This document shows positions 55,901-63,779 of a stretch of DNA of 64,000 nucleotides, in pieces (position 1 is the stretch's first letter; the number at the start of each line of letters is the position of its first letter). This stretch comes from Heligmosomoides polygyrus polygyrus (Eukaryota; Nematoda; Chromadorea; Rhabditida; Heligmosomidae), in the NCBI GenBank assembly GCA_947396885.1, contig OX377204.1, forward strand, positions 95,800,728-95,864,727. The letters are read 5' to 3'. A program made the position numbers and the translations under genes. Below the pieces are notes generated by a model that worked only from the letters and a program-made list of their open reading frames with translations, was not told the origin of the DNA and did not search any database.

Positions 55901-58682
55901 GAGTGACCATATTTATGGCGCACCCTGTACTCTAGGCACTGCATAGGACTCTCGGACACTGCCTTCAGCAACCAAGGACTCGTTTGAGATCAAGTGTCCG
56001 GGCCTCGTCGTACTTTTTCGGTTACTGCCAAGTGAAATTTTACAGCTTGGGATGATATCTCCTGCCACAGTGGTTCAGTCAATATATCGATCAGGCTTTT
56101 ATTCTTTTTGAGCTAATAATTATATAGTATACTTGAGAATTATAGAGAAACAATATCAAATCTCAATGGTTTGTTTCGCCACCTTCCTTCAGACAAACCG
56201 TTTTCTTATAACACCTCGGTGGCTAGTATGTTCAAGATTCAGTCGTTTTCAGAAGGCGAATCGTCGACCTACGGGATCCGAACCAAAAAGACGATCTTCT
56301 GGCCGCTAAAGGACACTTGAAGACCTCGTGCCCGTTAGTGTTCGCGACGACAAAGGTACGCGTCATTGCATGGCAAGTCGCAGATCTCTGGCTATCACAC
56401 GAGTTTCTAGGCTTTCGTGCGTCATCCAGAGAACGACGAGTCTCGACAGAATCGCGACTACGCGCACGGTGAAGCGATGTCGGCTTTGAATGCAATGGAT
56501 GCTATATTGAGAGGTACTTCGCCTTCTGTTGGCTGTTGCGGTTATCGTAGAGGGAAGCGAGGCACCCAGAGCTCATGACTGTGTCGAGAAAGTAGCACAA
56601 AAATAGAAAAAACTAGATCTAGGTCTGCCTCGTGCGAGCATAAAGGGGATTTTTGGGACCAAACTCATTAAGATGTTGACAATTTTCAAGCGTTCTAATC
56701 CAGTTTAGCGGAATTTTGCGGTCTTTCAAGCGCGGGCAAGAGCTTGTGGTGAGCTTGCCCACCATCTTTTCAGATTTCCTTATGTTCTTCTTCTTCAGGT
56801 GAAAATCCGGATATGTCGTTTACGTCACAAGGTCGATTAGGGCATCTGATCAGTGAGCTGGATCAGTTCCAGGTGAGTCGTCACGTCGTCTTCATTTCCC
56901 GCATCTATCCATCTCATTAAAAGAGTTCTTCCAGAACCGAGTATACCTTGAGCCTGGCACCTATAAGGCGCACGTCCATCGACCAGAGCTCGAAGAGCTT
57001 CTTGAGCGGATTGTGAGCGGCTCGGCTGCGATAGCTGACTCAGGTAGTGTCCCTTACAAGAGCACTTGCACTAAGTTAAGGATGCGAATGGGGAATGCAC
57101 CGTCATGATGAATTCCTTTGGTTTGGTATCTTCTTACCCGGTTAGAGAGGGACCCTTTGGCGGGTGGAGGAGGTACTGTATGTCCTCCAGTAGCCAAAGA
57201 GAGCGAGAGCTGAGGCCAGATGACGTTCTAAGCAGTTGTTTGGGATCACATAGCTGGATATGGCCTATATGTTGAATATGTACCATTTTCACATGAAATT
57301 GGACACTTTTCGAACCAAATTGGATACTTTTCGTGTCATATTGGACACTCTTCTAAGCTAGTCGAAACTTTTGAAATCGAAGCGAACTCTGGCAGATCCC
57401 AATGAGCTTCTTTTACATTAAACTAGAGATTATCCAGAAGAGTGGAAGAATTTTTTCACTGAATATTTTAGTATGATTTTTTGAAGTTTTAACTCAATTA
57501 CCCAGCAACTGAACGCTTTATTGGAAATTTTATAAAATTCTTAAATTTGTTGTGGAAGAATGATATTTTGTAGCTTGTTTTAAAAAGCAGGAGGGCAGTA
57601 GTTTTTTGGTAAAAGTAAAGCTTGCGCCATGCACTCGCCCAAGATGTCGTGATTTTTATTCGATTGATAAATTGATTGAAAAATTGCTGTTCACACGGAG
57701 TTTGACACCTGTAAACGATGCAACAAAAACAATTGTTAAGCACAAATATGTCCTCGCTTTAATACTGCATGTATACAGCATTTACACTATCAGCCAAAAA
57801 TCGCGAAGAGTTTTCGAGTGCATGGCGCAATCTCGTCTTCGATCCACCGTATGATTATTGCCTTATTGTACATCGCGTCTTTCTCATAGGACGATTCGTG
57901 GGATATTGCAAAAGAAGTTAGATTTGAGCCTTATGAGATTGTCCCGCTAAGTAAACAAAAACACATTATAAAAGCCAGTCATCTGAGAAATCCACATTGT
58001 GCTCATATCTCTGTTCTTTTCATCTATTTGTTATGTTAGCTTTTCATATGACGTTTAAGGTGCATGGCGTACTTATACAGTGGGTTTAATTACCCAAGTT
58101 TGAGGTAAACCGCGATCAACGACTCGTGTATGTTTGTTGTGTTTTATCAAGGAAAACGGACGTGAACTGAATCACCAAACTATTTTATTGTACTTTAAGA
58201 CAAAATTAAAACAAAATTTTATTAACTTTATCAAAAATATATAAAAATTGGTAGAATTATTACACTCATTCGGGCAGTTGAGCTTAAAAAATGCAAAGAA
58301 AGTTATACCAAACTTTCACTGACAGAGAATTCTTATTACCACCTATGAGAGTCTGTTGTTTTTCCTGGGAGAACTTCGTTTCGATTTGTAATAAGAGTTC
58401 GCTTTGATTTCCAAAGCCTTACGCTGGCTTAGAAGAGTGTCCAGTCAGACGTGAAAATGGTGCTGCTAGCTTATTAGATCCTTGAAGTGCTTTAGAGGTA
58501 GGAAAAAGGTTAAGGTTAAACTAAATGAGAACTGGTTTAACCGTACTAGTTTGTAGTTTGCTTTGTTGTAATCTGAATGTTTTGTAGGAAGTACAAGAGC
58601 CGATCGAAAACAGAAAATAGTCAACGAGTGCAACAATCTGCGACAAGCTCTTCAAGATCTGCTTGGCGAATACGAGAGAAGT
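34809..58682 (+). CDS. hmp-1: Alpha-catenin (HMP-1 type), exons 1-10, 5' part of gene
   Basis: Ten exons join in frame: 34809-34901, 40543-40729, 47655-47752, 48201-48269, 50435-50541, 56253-56355, 56411-56513, 56799-56872, 56935-57043, 58588-58682 (1038 nt, 346 codons). All introns are GT-AG and phases fit at every junction. Alpha-catenin links the cadherin-beta-catenin complex to actin at adherens junctions and acts at the cell cortex. Family marks, in order: IKTKTVENL helix near the start (beta-catenin binding); VAVERSVQQFLEHGD; VRDTGQSMS; RTLLQAVAHFLILAD; DDLLAAKGHL; FVRHPEN; RPELEELLERIVSGSAAIAD; and CNNLRQALQDLLGEY, nearly identical to the vertebrate alpha-catenin QALQDLLSEY. That last block favours alpha-catenin over vinculin and alpha-catulin. 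The next exon (middle domain) and the actin-binding C-terminus are beyond 64000. Introns reach 6.9 kb and are full of transposons. Confidence 0.94.
35206..35310. repeat. TA-rich low-complexity tract (alpha-catenin intron 1)
   Basis: Alternating TATATAC/GTATAT words, no tandem unit of fixed length. Confidence 0.6.
35311..36235. other. Alpha-catenin intron 1, unrecognised block with long minus frame
   Basis: A 188-codon minus-strand frame (35856-35290) overlaps a 120-codon frame in another phase and a plus frame. No domain recognised; could be an eroded element. Confidence 0.35.
36240..36530 (+). mobile_element. tRNA-derived SINE, family 1, diverged
   Basis: A box GAAGCGCAGTTGGGG, B-box region GGTTTGGTTTTCTCACC, body to GATTGACCAGCGCCGCC. 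Confidence 0.75.
37083..37378 (+). mobile_element. tRNA-derived SINE, family 1
   Basis: Full copy with A box TAGCGCAGTCGG, B box GGTTCGGATTTCC and CTTTATCCTTTTAT tail. Confidence 0.87.
37437..37530 (-). mobile_element. tRNA-derived SINE, family 1, 3' fragment
   Basis: Inverted end of the SINE body (GGGATGCGCCACGCATTCTT, GGAGGCGATTTGAATGCG). Confidence 0.75.
37810..38040. mobile_element. TTCATCAAC-family MITE, diverged
   Basis: Left end GGGTTCATGAACGACTTACC and right end CCCTTGATGAAAGCGG; related to 26943-27062. Confidence 0.5.
38540..38655 (+). mobile_element. tRNA-derived SINE, family 2, 3' part
   Basis: Starts inside the tRNA part (AAAGCAGAAGGTGCGGGTTC) and has the acceptor CTGGCGC and the body to CAGCCGCTTCAGGCT. 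Confidence 0.75.
38990..39270 (+). mobile_element. tRNA-derived SINE, family 1
   Basis: A box TGGCGCAGACGGAG, B box GGTTCGGATTTCC, tail CATCCTTATCCTTT. Confidence 0.8.
39285..39513 (+). pseudogene. hAT transposase C-terminal dimerisation fragment
   Basis: Frame reads RYWYNLLVRYAYRHLARLIP, then EYFCRPPGPVEKERRFSDAG and RILNDFRNAL. This is the hAT dimerisation pattern: W, a run to LARL...YL, P at a fixed spacing, S/E-ERxFSxAG and then R-N-L. Cut at its end by the TTAA insertion. Confidence 0.75.
39515..39648. mobile_element. piggyBac-like MITE, TTAA duplication
   Basis: 134 bp. CACGTTGAAGACG on the left, inverse CAACGTG on the right, TTAA on both sides. Same ends as the 902-bp element at 12972. 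Confidence 0.82.
40131..40320 (+). mobile_element. tRNA-derived SINE, family 2
   Basis: ACGGCGCCAGTGGTGTAATG as A-box end, GGTTCGATTCCCACC as B box, then AGAGTTTTGATCGCAAC. Confidence 0.75.
40543..40729 (+). CDS. hmp-1: Alpha-catenin exon 2
   Basis: Acceptor TTTGTTCAG, donor ACAG|GTATGT. Encodes VTNITETFPLQPGQ and SLVVAVERSVQQFLEHGD; 62 codons plus one base. Confidence 0.92.
41497..41552. repeat. (TG)n-rich tract inside Helitron 5' end
   Basis: GTGTGTGTGTCACTG repeats followed by CCGTCCGTCC. Confidence 0.8.
41570..42290. repeat. 41-bp minisatellite, about 17 copies (Helitron cargo)
   Basis: Unit begins TGGCGAGCCGTAGACGTGCC and continues AAACACGTCGGCAACCATGCA. Two main variants alternate (CCAAACACG, CCGAGCACG) and a third has GGAGAGGTACCG. 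Since 41 is not a multiple of three, each strand is open in several frames at once. Confidence 0.95.
42291..42890. repeat. 108-bp satellite, about 5.5 copies (Helitron cargo)
   Basis: Unit contains GAAACTTTGGCCCTGGGGGT, AATCGAGGTCGCTGAACACG and the palindrome ATATCGATCGATAT. 108 is 36 codons, so both strands stay open, giving a 36-residue repeat that is not evidence of a protein. Confidence 0.95.
43500..43798 (-). mobile_element. tRNA-derived SINE, family 1
   Basis: Full inverted copy; tail ATAAGGATAAAGGACGGCG at 43500 and head at 43795. Confidence 0.85.
43799..44785. other. Intron 2 stretch with a small hairpin
   Basis: 44198-44290 is an imperfect inverted repeat (AGCAGCTTCGAATGGAAGC; CCTGGGTATGACCGG against CCGGACTCCCAGG). 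An (AAAT)n run ends at about 44642. Otherwise nothing recognised. Confidence 0.45.
44789..45832. mobile_element. TTGGACAC-family foldback, diverged
   Basis: Left end CCATTTTCACGACGAAGTGG, right end AATTTGACGTGAAAATGCTA. An inserted block 45350-45610 has ACCTCCTGTCGCGCTGCCGA and GGAGGTATACCCGCCCCTGC arms around a poly-C tract (45547-45563) and looks like a separate hairpin. Confidence 0.6.
45885..45995. repeat. Fragment of the TTTCGGCGTTGTC foldback family
   Basis: AGAAGGTTAAAACGCCGAAAC and flanks resemble the arms at 27782-28010. Confidence 0.5.
46011..47451. mobile_element. TA-flanked foldback with 21-bp GTTGAATT subterminal repeats
   Basis: Ends CCATTTTCAGTTGAAATTCA and inverse AATTTCAACTGAGAATGG, with TA on both sides. 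47284-47440 holds about seven 21-bp units of the form CGTTGAATTCGTTTTGTAGAA; a shorter array is at the left end. Same first bases as the TTGGACAC family. The nested SINE palindrome is at 46345-46715. Confidence 0.75.
46345..46715. mobile_element. Head-to-head pair of family-2 SINEs (palindrome)
   Basis: Two well-preserved tRNA-like heads diverge from the centre (about 46457 inverted, 46575 forward), each with GGGTTCGAGTCCCGCC as B box. The space between holds CCGGTTCCATGCTGATATCA and GGGTGGGTGCTGACAGACC. Confidence 0.8.
47655..47752 (+). CDS. hmp-1: Alpha-catenin exon 3
   Basis: Acceptor ATTCTAG, donor CAG|GTAGGG, 98 bp. Encodes QSMSFAGRDFIRDSSSSDRR and AAVNAGRTLLQ. The longer open frame beginning at 47555 is intron read-through. 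Confidence 0.9.
48201..48269 (+). CDS. hmp-1: Alpha-catenin exon 4
   Basis: Acceptor GATTTCCAG, donor AAG|GTGAGT, 23 codons with AVAHFLILADSVDLELI. Too short for a simple ORF scan. Confidence 0.92.
48505..48885. other. Intron 4, unrecognised
   Basis: Pyrimidine-rich; an open plus frame is present but no known domain. Confidence 0.35.
48886..50160. repeat. Higher-order tandem array, two ~640-bp copies (intron 4)
   Basis: Four sub-unit types, each with a TCTGTCTGTCCGTCCGC word followed by AATTAATGACC-like sequence, recur in the same order. Start points of matching sub-units: 48949/49580, 49149/49785, 49335/49997, 49450/50109. ACATAATCAAGCCAAGCC marks each unit's other end. Confidence 0.8.
50435..50541 (+). 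CDS. hmp-1: Alpha-catenin exon 5
   Basis: Acceptor TTTCTAG, donor TCAA|GTGAGT, 107 bp. Encodes IRTLLDGVRAATSNQEVID and RYQLLIAEIEEVEETV. Confidence 0.9.
50542..51340. other. Intron 5, first part, nothing recognised
   Basis: No repeat family seen except a short (AAAT)n run near 51328. Confidence 0.4.
51349..52104. mobile_element. Near-perfect ~756-bp palindrome with SINE-like heads at both ends
   Basis: Arms of about 370 bp (ATATCCGAATCGGCG, GAATCGGATTGTACACGAGA, AGTTTACCCTTTTGAGACAA and so on) are mirrored with few mismatches around a ~15-bp tip near 51725. Each outer third carries a tRNA-like A/B-box region related to the SINEs. No coding frame. Confidence 0.9.
52110..52650. mobile_element. 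Fragments related to the palindrome and 54287 foldback
   Basis: Words GATCTGAACTATCCAAATCG, TCACTCTTATCTCAGTCATC recur at 54545-54650; SINE-like body words (CTTGTCTGAAAGGTACAAAA) at 52475. Confidence 0.5.
52996..54278. mobile_element. Foldback element A, CAGGGTRTC ends, TA duplication
   Basis: 1283 bp, TA on both sides. Left end ACAGGGTATCTTAAAGGATG, right end TTTTGAGACACCCTG. Arms of several hundred bp match inverted, for example AAAGGTGATAACTTTGCTCA near 53030 and GCAAAGTTATCACCGTTCAA near 54233. A second CAGGGTGTCC start occurs internally at 53283. Confidence 0.82.
54287..54673. mobile_element. Foldback with GGATCC ends
   Basis: GGATCCGACGCCGATCAGG left against AAACGTCATCGGATCC right; inner parts (CGGATCTTAAGGTGTTTC, GATCTGAACTATCTTAAACG) also pair. 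Confidence 0.6.
54676..55927 (+). mobile_element. Tc1-like element, decayed, TA duplication
   Basis: 1252 bp. Ends CAGGGTGCGCCATAAATATG and the exact inverse at 55908-55927; TA on both sides. Carries the broken transposase below. Confidence 0.9.
54827..55803 (+). pseudogene. Tc1-like (IS630 superfamily) transposase, multiply broken
   Basis: N-terminal part MVKSCCQRGAILDPRRAG with a helix-turn-helix (SVPNIARLLKLPKKTVYRCV), then a stop at 55013 and a new frame at 55044 (MAAELNVSATTMREVVRNGL, the second helix-turn-helix). The DDE part is in pieces: LFTDKKLFSIKQPF in one frame, SLMVWAGVCATGRTRLVFVE in another. Then QQNGAPAHKS, where the usual second catalytic Asp (QQDGAPAH) is Asn, and WPTNS-stop-DLSVMDY at the third. 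At least two frameshifts and three stops; inactive. Confidence 0.85.
55930..56250. other. Intron 5, last part, nothing recognised
   Basis: Single-copy looking sequence before exon 6. Confidence 0.4.
56253..56355 (+). CDS. hmp-1: Alpha-catenin exon 6
   Basis: Acceptor GTTTTCAG, donor AAAG|GTACGC, 103 bp. Encodes RRIVDLRDPNQKDDLLAAKG, matching the R..EL.D...RD....A.G block of the family. Confidence 0.9.
56411..56513 (+). CDS. hmp-1: Alpha-catenin exon 7
   Basis: After a 55-bp intron; acceptor GTTTCTAG, donor AGAG|GTACTT. Encodes AFVRHPENDESRQNRDYAHG, aligned with ACLQHPD...NRD of vertebrate alpha-catenin. Confidence 0.9.
56799..56872 (+). CDS. hmp-1: Alpha-catenin exon 8
   Basis: Acceptor TTCTTCTTCAG, donor CAG|GTGAGT, 74 bp. 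Encodes ENPDMSFTSQGRLGHLISEL plus DQFQ. Confidence 0.9.
56935..57043 (+). CDS. hmp-1: Alpha-catenin exon 9
   Basis: Acceptor GTTCTTCCAG after a 62-bp intron, donor TCAG|GTAGTG. Encodes NRVYLEPGTYKAHVHRPELE and ELLERIVSGSAAIADS. Confidence 0.94.
57284..58462. mobile_element. TTGGACAC-family foldback (intron 9)
   Basis: Left end TACCATTTTCACATGAAATT with five or more 21-bp units (GAAATTGGACACTTTTCGAAC and so on); right end inverse (GTCAGACGTGAAAATGG). Internal words GCGCCATGCACTCG and GATTTTTATTCGATTGATAA shared with 16185 and 19162. Confidence 0.75.
58588..58682 (+). CDS. hmp-1: Alpha-catenin exon 10
   Basis: Acceptor TTTTGTAG, donor AGT|GTGAGT, 95 bp. Encodes STRADRKQKIVNECNNLRQA and LQDLLGEYERS. 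Exon 11 was not found before 64000. Confidence 0.94.
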
Positions 58683-58807
58683 GTGAGTGATCAGCGTACG
58701 ATTTTTGAGAAAAACAACGGGAGTATATGTAAATCCTGAAGGAAAGAGCCACTAACTTTAGTTCTCCATGACATTGCGCAGACGGTGTAGATTCGTATTC
58801 GCCCTAA

Positions 58808-58941
58808 GGCGATGTTTATACTTCGTCCTCTGCCGCTGCGGCATTCTGCAATCTATTAATATCGATCGTCTGCGCCGATAAATCGATATTGTTCGCCTTT
58901 ATGACGCTGCGCCCACCGGCGGCCGAACTGCAATTCCCGCC
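58808..58941. mobile_element. PIF/Harbinger-like MITE, TAA duplication
   Basis: 134 bp. Left end GGCGATGTTTATACTTCGTC; right end decayed (TTCCCGCC); TAA on both sides. Confidence 0.6.
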
Positions 58942-58989
58942 TAAGCATCTACACGGCAATATGATGGATAAATCGGTGTTACTTCTTCC

Positions 58990-59560
58990 AGGGCCAGGAT
59001 TCATCAAGCAATGGGTATAGGTAGAGATACCGTAAGAGAATCGTACCCAGTGCCAGCTGTGGGTAGTGGGTACGATTCGTATTCATGAAAGGAATCAAGG
59101 GTAAGGTGCAACTAGGCCTCTCGCGAGAACAGCTGATCTCACTCGAGCGCCATTTTGTCAATGGGGCGCGAATGAGTCGCGGGTATACTGATGTACCCAC
59201 GATGATCGGCGGGTAAGGTTTATCATGAGTCGTGGGTATGTCCACTCCATATGTCCAGCATACCCGTGGTATGCACGTTGATGAATACGTACTCAGATGA
59301 TGACTATATCAGTTCAAGCCAGGGAGTATGGAATTCTTTGCATAGGAACCGGGTTCATCAACGATTAAACCCGGTTCCTGTGTAAACGATATGTAGGTAG
59401 AGAGGGCGGGAATATGTCCACGACATGGTTTGCATCACATACCATACCCCAACCCACTCGCGGATGTGCTGGTTGGTGCAGTAAACTAGACGATTCTCGT
59501 AGGTGTCTCGGCATACCCACGAGGATTTCATTTCCTTTGTACCGAGATTAATGAATCCAG
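58990..59560. mobile_element. TTCATCAA-family MITEs (two copies)
   Basis: About 58990-59288 (AGGATTCATCAAGCAATGGG to GCACGTTGATGAAT) and 59345-59560 (ACCGGGTTCATCAACGATTA to TTAATGAATCCAGC). Both resemble the ends at 26943. Confidence 0.55.
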
Positions 59561-60460
59561 CTGCTGGGTAAAAAGGTAAGGTAAACCAGGGTTTGGTATC
59601 CGCTCTTGCCATCCATGCCTTCTGACTTCTAGGGAGCCATTTTTTTTGTAAAGCCCTGTACACTCACGGGCATACCTGCCAAATCCCCATTTGGACAATC
59701 AGCGGCGGGTAAAGCTCAATATTATCGATTGAAATCATTCATTTCTGTGCTCATGTATGGATGCAGTGACAGATTAAGTTAGATTTGGTTAAGTAGGCCT
59801 CGTATTTTTATTTGTCCATATGATACATGTAAGGAGACTTTGTGTTCCTTCGAAGAGCAATTTATTTAACAGTCCATGATATCGATTGAAATAATTCATT
59901 TCCTTATTCGCGTACGGGTGCACAGACAGATTAGTCCAGATTTGGTTGTGGGGCTCTACTTCTAATTGTCAATATACCCGTGCAAAAAGACTTGTGTTCC
60001 TCCGATGAGCAATTAGTTAAAGTGCGAAGGCTTCTTATTAAGGAGTCATTTTCCTAATGTGTGAGTAGGAGGGATGAGGAAGTGTTTGCGCGCGTCCGCG
60101 CAGAATCCCTTAATCGGCTTTGCTCGCCGATGTCCGCGTCGAGTGCCGCACTCAGGATGATCGAAGAATCTGTTTGAATAGCGAAAACGAAAGTGTTTGC
60201 CGATTCGTTTGATTGCCGGGGGAGGCGGGAAGAGCGGGGGGGGGGGATGTTTGAATGTGAAGAGCTACGGCTACTTGATGGGATTCTTCGCTATACCAGG
60301 GGTTTAATGGTTCCTTTAGTAAAAAATGGCAGCACAGCAGGTAAAAAATGTTGGTTTTGGTCACTCTTATAGCCTAAGCCGTGCTTTTTACTTCAATGAA
60401 GGCATCAGCTGATCAACAATTTCATTACGCGTCCGACTCTTGATGAATCTTGGCATCTTT
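59561..60460. other. Intron 10 (partial), nothing recognised
   Basis: ATATCGATTGAAATAATTCA occurs twice (about 59723, 59879) with AGGAGACTTTGTGTTCC-like words after each, a diverged ~160-bp direct duplication. Poly-G at 60236-60247. Confidence 0.45.
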
Positions 60461-60469
60461 CGCGTTGTA

Positions 60470-60560
60470 ATCGACGAGTATTTTCTTCAGCGTGACTAAG
60501 ATTGATGTCTTTGGCTTGTGGCTTAGGTTTCGGCGTTGTCGTCTTCTTCAGGGCCTGGAA
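60470..60560. repeat. Arm of the TTTCGGCGTTGTC foldback family
   Basis: TTTCTTCAGCGTGACTAAG and GGTTTCGGCGTTGTCGTCTT match 27795-27860. Confidence 0.6.
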
Positions 60561-60659
60561 AAGTCGAAGTCATTTGAGTGCCATTTCATTCTGCCGAAAC
60601 GCATCCAAAAGGCTAATAGACCACGACAACGACGCTATAATAGGTCGAAATAAAGGCGA

Positions 60660-61260
60660 ACTTTAGATGTGGACAGAAGGCTCAGGACGTAACTCCAACG
60701 CGACGTCGCGCGCTAGCCGCATACGACGTCGCGGCGCTGAAACGCGGACGATGACGCATGGTTAGCCGCGGAGCACGAAATTTTGCCATGGCCTACTCCA
60801 TCAAACACCTTTGTTACCCTTGCAGGTTCAACCCCCTCCTAGTGCCACCAAAGGGAGCCCCAAATGAAATGAAAGAGACGAACTCTTTCGATAAAGGCGC
60901 TTAGGAGAGACTTGAAGAAAAAGGAAGCAGTAAAATGCCTCTGCCGCTGTGTGCAGAATGGAAAAATAGGAGGGTTTATTGTTACGGAGGTACGCGTAGA
61001 ATTCTCTACCAGGAGACATCAGACGTGTCTCACCCAACTACTTTCCTTCTTCTACCCGAAAAACGTGCTCGACAGTCGCCGGTACACGCTTTTGTGCTTC
61101 GGCGGTAGTCACTAGCCGTCTCTGTCGGAAGCGTTGCTAGCCGCCCTTGTCGGAAGCAGTCGGACCGCGACAACTCGTCCAATTCCGTCGCGCACCGTGC
61201 GCGATGCCAGGGGAGGGGGTTCGCGCGGCGTTGGAATTATGTCTGCCCCCTGGACAGAAG
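60660..61260. mobile_element. GC-rich foldback fragment
   Basis: GACGTAACTCCAACGCGACG at the left and GGCGTTGGAATTATGTC at the right form inverse ends; the right part matches 10865-10960 inverted. AGGGGGTT/AACCCCCTCC words lie inside. Confidence 0.55.
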
Positions 61261-61449
61261 GGTCCATCGTCACCCTGCCTGGATCAGAGATGGGTGAATG
61301 AGCTTAGAACCCTTGGGATCTCTCGCCTTAAGGACCCAACGGGTCAACTACGCTGTCTGTGGCCCAAAAGCTGTGGCCCTATGCGGACTTTGACCTCTGT
61401 GATGTGACCCATTAGGTCCCTAAAGCAACAGTATTCAAGGGCTCCATTG

Positions 61450-61540
61450 GGTTGTAGGTGTAAGTAAGAGCATTCTTCCCTAATGCTCTGGGTTCAATTC
61501 CGCGTCTGTTTCTGCATCTAGCGAAGGTCAAGTGCGAATG
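61450..61540 (+). repeat. tRNA-like SINE head, third type
   Basis: TTGTAGGTGTAAGTAAGAGC with GGGTTCAATTCCG 45 bp later resembles A and B boxes. Surroundings (61262-62000) not otherwise recognised. Confidence 0.4.
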
Positions 61541-62329
61541 CCTCCATCAAAATGTTTGCGTGAGGATTATCGGCCATTTTTCCGCAGAGGAATTGGTGCC
61601 TATTGATAGCGCCTGCGTTCTAGACCTCTTCTTCGTCGAGTCGGGGACGAGGCGCTTAGCTTATCTTAAGACCAGCCGCTTTCAGCCCCCATTGGCATGT
61701 CGTGTTCAATTATGCAAATGAAGTGCGTCGTGCTGGCTTGGCGAGCTGCCGTCGTCTTCGTTATTCGAAGGGGAATTGCCATCAGGAAGCTCTCCTGAAG
61801 TTTCTCGTTAGGCTTAAGGACACAGCTTAACCCGCTGAGCTTGTCAGGATAGCGCGTTACAAGGGGACAGGTCCCGTATTCGACGTTCCTGTGGATTAGC
61901 GAGAGGGGCGAAGATGTCCTCAGCCGTCGGACTTGGCCGCCGTTGATCCTGGTGGGGATTAGCGAGCAGTTGCGACGACGTTTATTCGACCACAAGGGCT
62001 TTCGAAGGCCTTGTAAACTACTGTGGAAGGGGTGTGGGGAGGGGGGGGGGGGGGGAGGAGGGAGCGTGCAGTTTCCAGCTTTTGTTTGGAATGAACGGAT
62101 ACTGAAGAGGATCGAGTTTTTTCAACCTTCTTGAGCTGCGCCAGGCGCTGTACTTCTACGTGGAAACTTTCTGAGCCTTTGTTGGTGAGAATAGCAACAG
62201 AATGCGTTTTTTCTCAAGTTTTGAGCATCTTGAAGCCTTCTGAAGGGCTGGATAGTTGGTTATCAATGCCCGCTTCATCCGTCGCGAGGACGCGCCGTGC
62301 ACTGTTAGAGAAAGCCTGTTTGGGCTATA

Positions 62330-63546
62330 CAGGTTGTCTAAAAAAATGTATACACTGATTGAAAGGTGATGACTTTGTTCATAGTAAAGGTACTGAAGAA
62401 GTTAAGGGCTCATATGAAAGCTTAAGAAAACAGAAATTTCCTGACATATGAGAGGCATGGAATGCGCCATGCACTCGTCTGAAATTTTCCGTTTTACACT
62501 CGATAGATTGTGTTTCGTTTGAATACATGTTATAATTTCTTCACAAAGTGGCCGTTTCGATTGATTCGTGCTTATTTTAGAGTTCAAAACTTAATTACAC
62601 ATTACAGCTTGCGAAAAAAATGGAGAGTATTCTAAAAAAATAAAGGTACTGTGTGAAGGGTTGTAAAATTGCTGCTAGTAAAGCATTTGGAGATATTTGA
62701 GACTCACATGGAAGCGCAGGGTGTGGCGTGCAAAAAGTCAAGATTGCGTCACGCTCCTGCCTGAAACTTTGCATTCCAGACTCGGTTGATTGTGCAAGGG
62801 CTGCGTGCTTGTTACAATCTTGTTGCCGTTTCTTGGTCACATTAACCTGTGCAGTGCTTCATTTAACGTTTTCCGTCGTCCAGCAGCTGCAGTTATGCCA
62901 ATTAACCTCTCCATTTAGCTTAAATGTGGCTTCATTCGTCCACAGAATGCATCTTGTAAAATGCGGCCCCTGCTCACATTTAAATCGTGCAACAAAGTCG
63001 CATGTATCGTGTCTTTCACGAGGTTGTCAAGTTCAAAACGTTAAAAGAAGCACAGCACAAGTTAATGTGACCAAGTAGTAACAAGATTGTAACAAGCATT
63101 CAGCCCATGCACAATCAATCGAGTCTGGAATGCAAGGTTTCAGGCAGGAGCATCGCGCAATCTTGACTATTTGCACGCTACAGTAATCCCGTCGCCCTGC
63201 GCTTTCGTGTTAGTCTCAAATATCTCTAAATGCTTTAATAGCAGCAATGTTACAACCCTTCATATTGTACCTTTATTTTTTAGAATGCTCTCCATTTTTC
63301 GCAAGCTGTAATGTGTAGTTAAGTTTTGAACTCTAAAATAAGCACAATTCAATCGAAATGGCTACTACGTGAAGAAATTATAACATGTATTCAAGCGAAA
63401 CACAAGCAATCGAGTGTAAAATGCTAGGTGTCAGACGAGTGCATGGCACATTCCATGCCTCTCATATGTCAGAAAATTTCTATTTGCTTAAGCTTTCATA
63501 TGAGCCCTTAACTTCTTCAGTACCTTTCCTATTTTGAGACACCCTG
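62330..63546. mobile_element. Foldback element B, CAGGKTGTC ends, TA duplication
   Basis: 1217 bp, TA on both sides. Left CAGGTTGTCTAAAAAAATGT, right TTTTGAGACACCCTG. Arms of about 540 bp: AAGGGCTCATATGAAAGCTT left against AAGCTTTCATATGAGCCCTT right, TTGCATTCCAGACTCGGTTG against CAATCGAGTCTGGAATGCAA, GCTTGTTACAATCTTGTT against AACAAGATTGTAACAAGC. Same family as 52996-54278. Confidence 0.88.
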
Positions 63547-63589
63547 TATTTCTAAGAAAGTGATTCCAAATTTTCCTTGCATAAAAATT

Positions 63590-63720
63590 TATTTAGACCT
63601 CCTCAGAAAGTGAATCCGGAAGACGCTCGCTTTGACTTGGAGGGCGTTCAGTTTGGAAAAAAATGTCAATTTCGATTGAATGATTGAATGGTGTCCAATT
63701 TGACGTGAGCATGATAGATT
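63590..63720. mobile_element. TTGGACAC-family right end
   Basis: 21-bp-like units and GGTGTCCAATTTGACGTGAG at the end; left part missing. Confidence 0.55.
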
Positions 63721-63779
63721 CTCGCTCAATTAATTCATGTAAAACACAAGATGATCAAATGAAAGTAGGATTCCACGTC

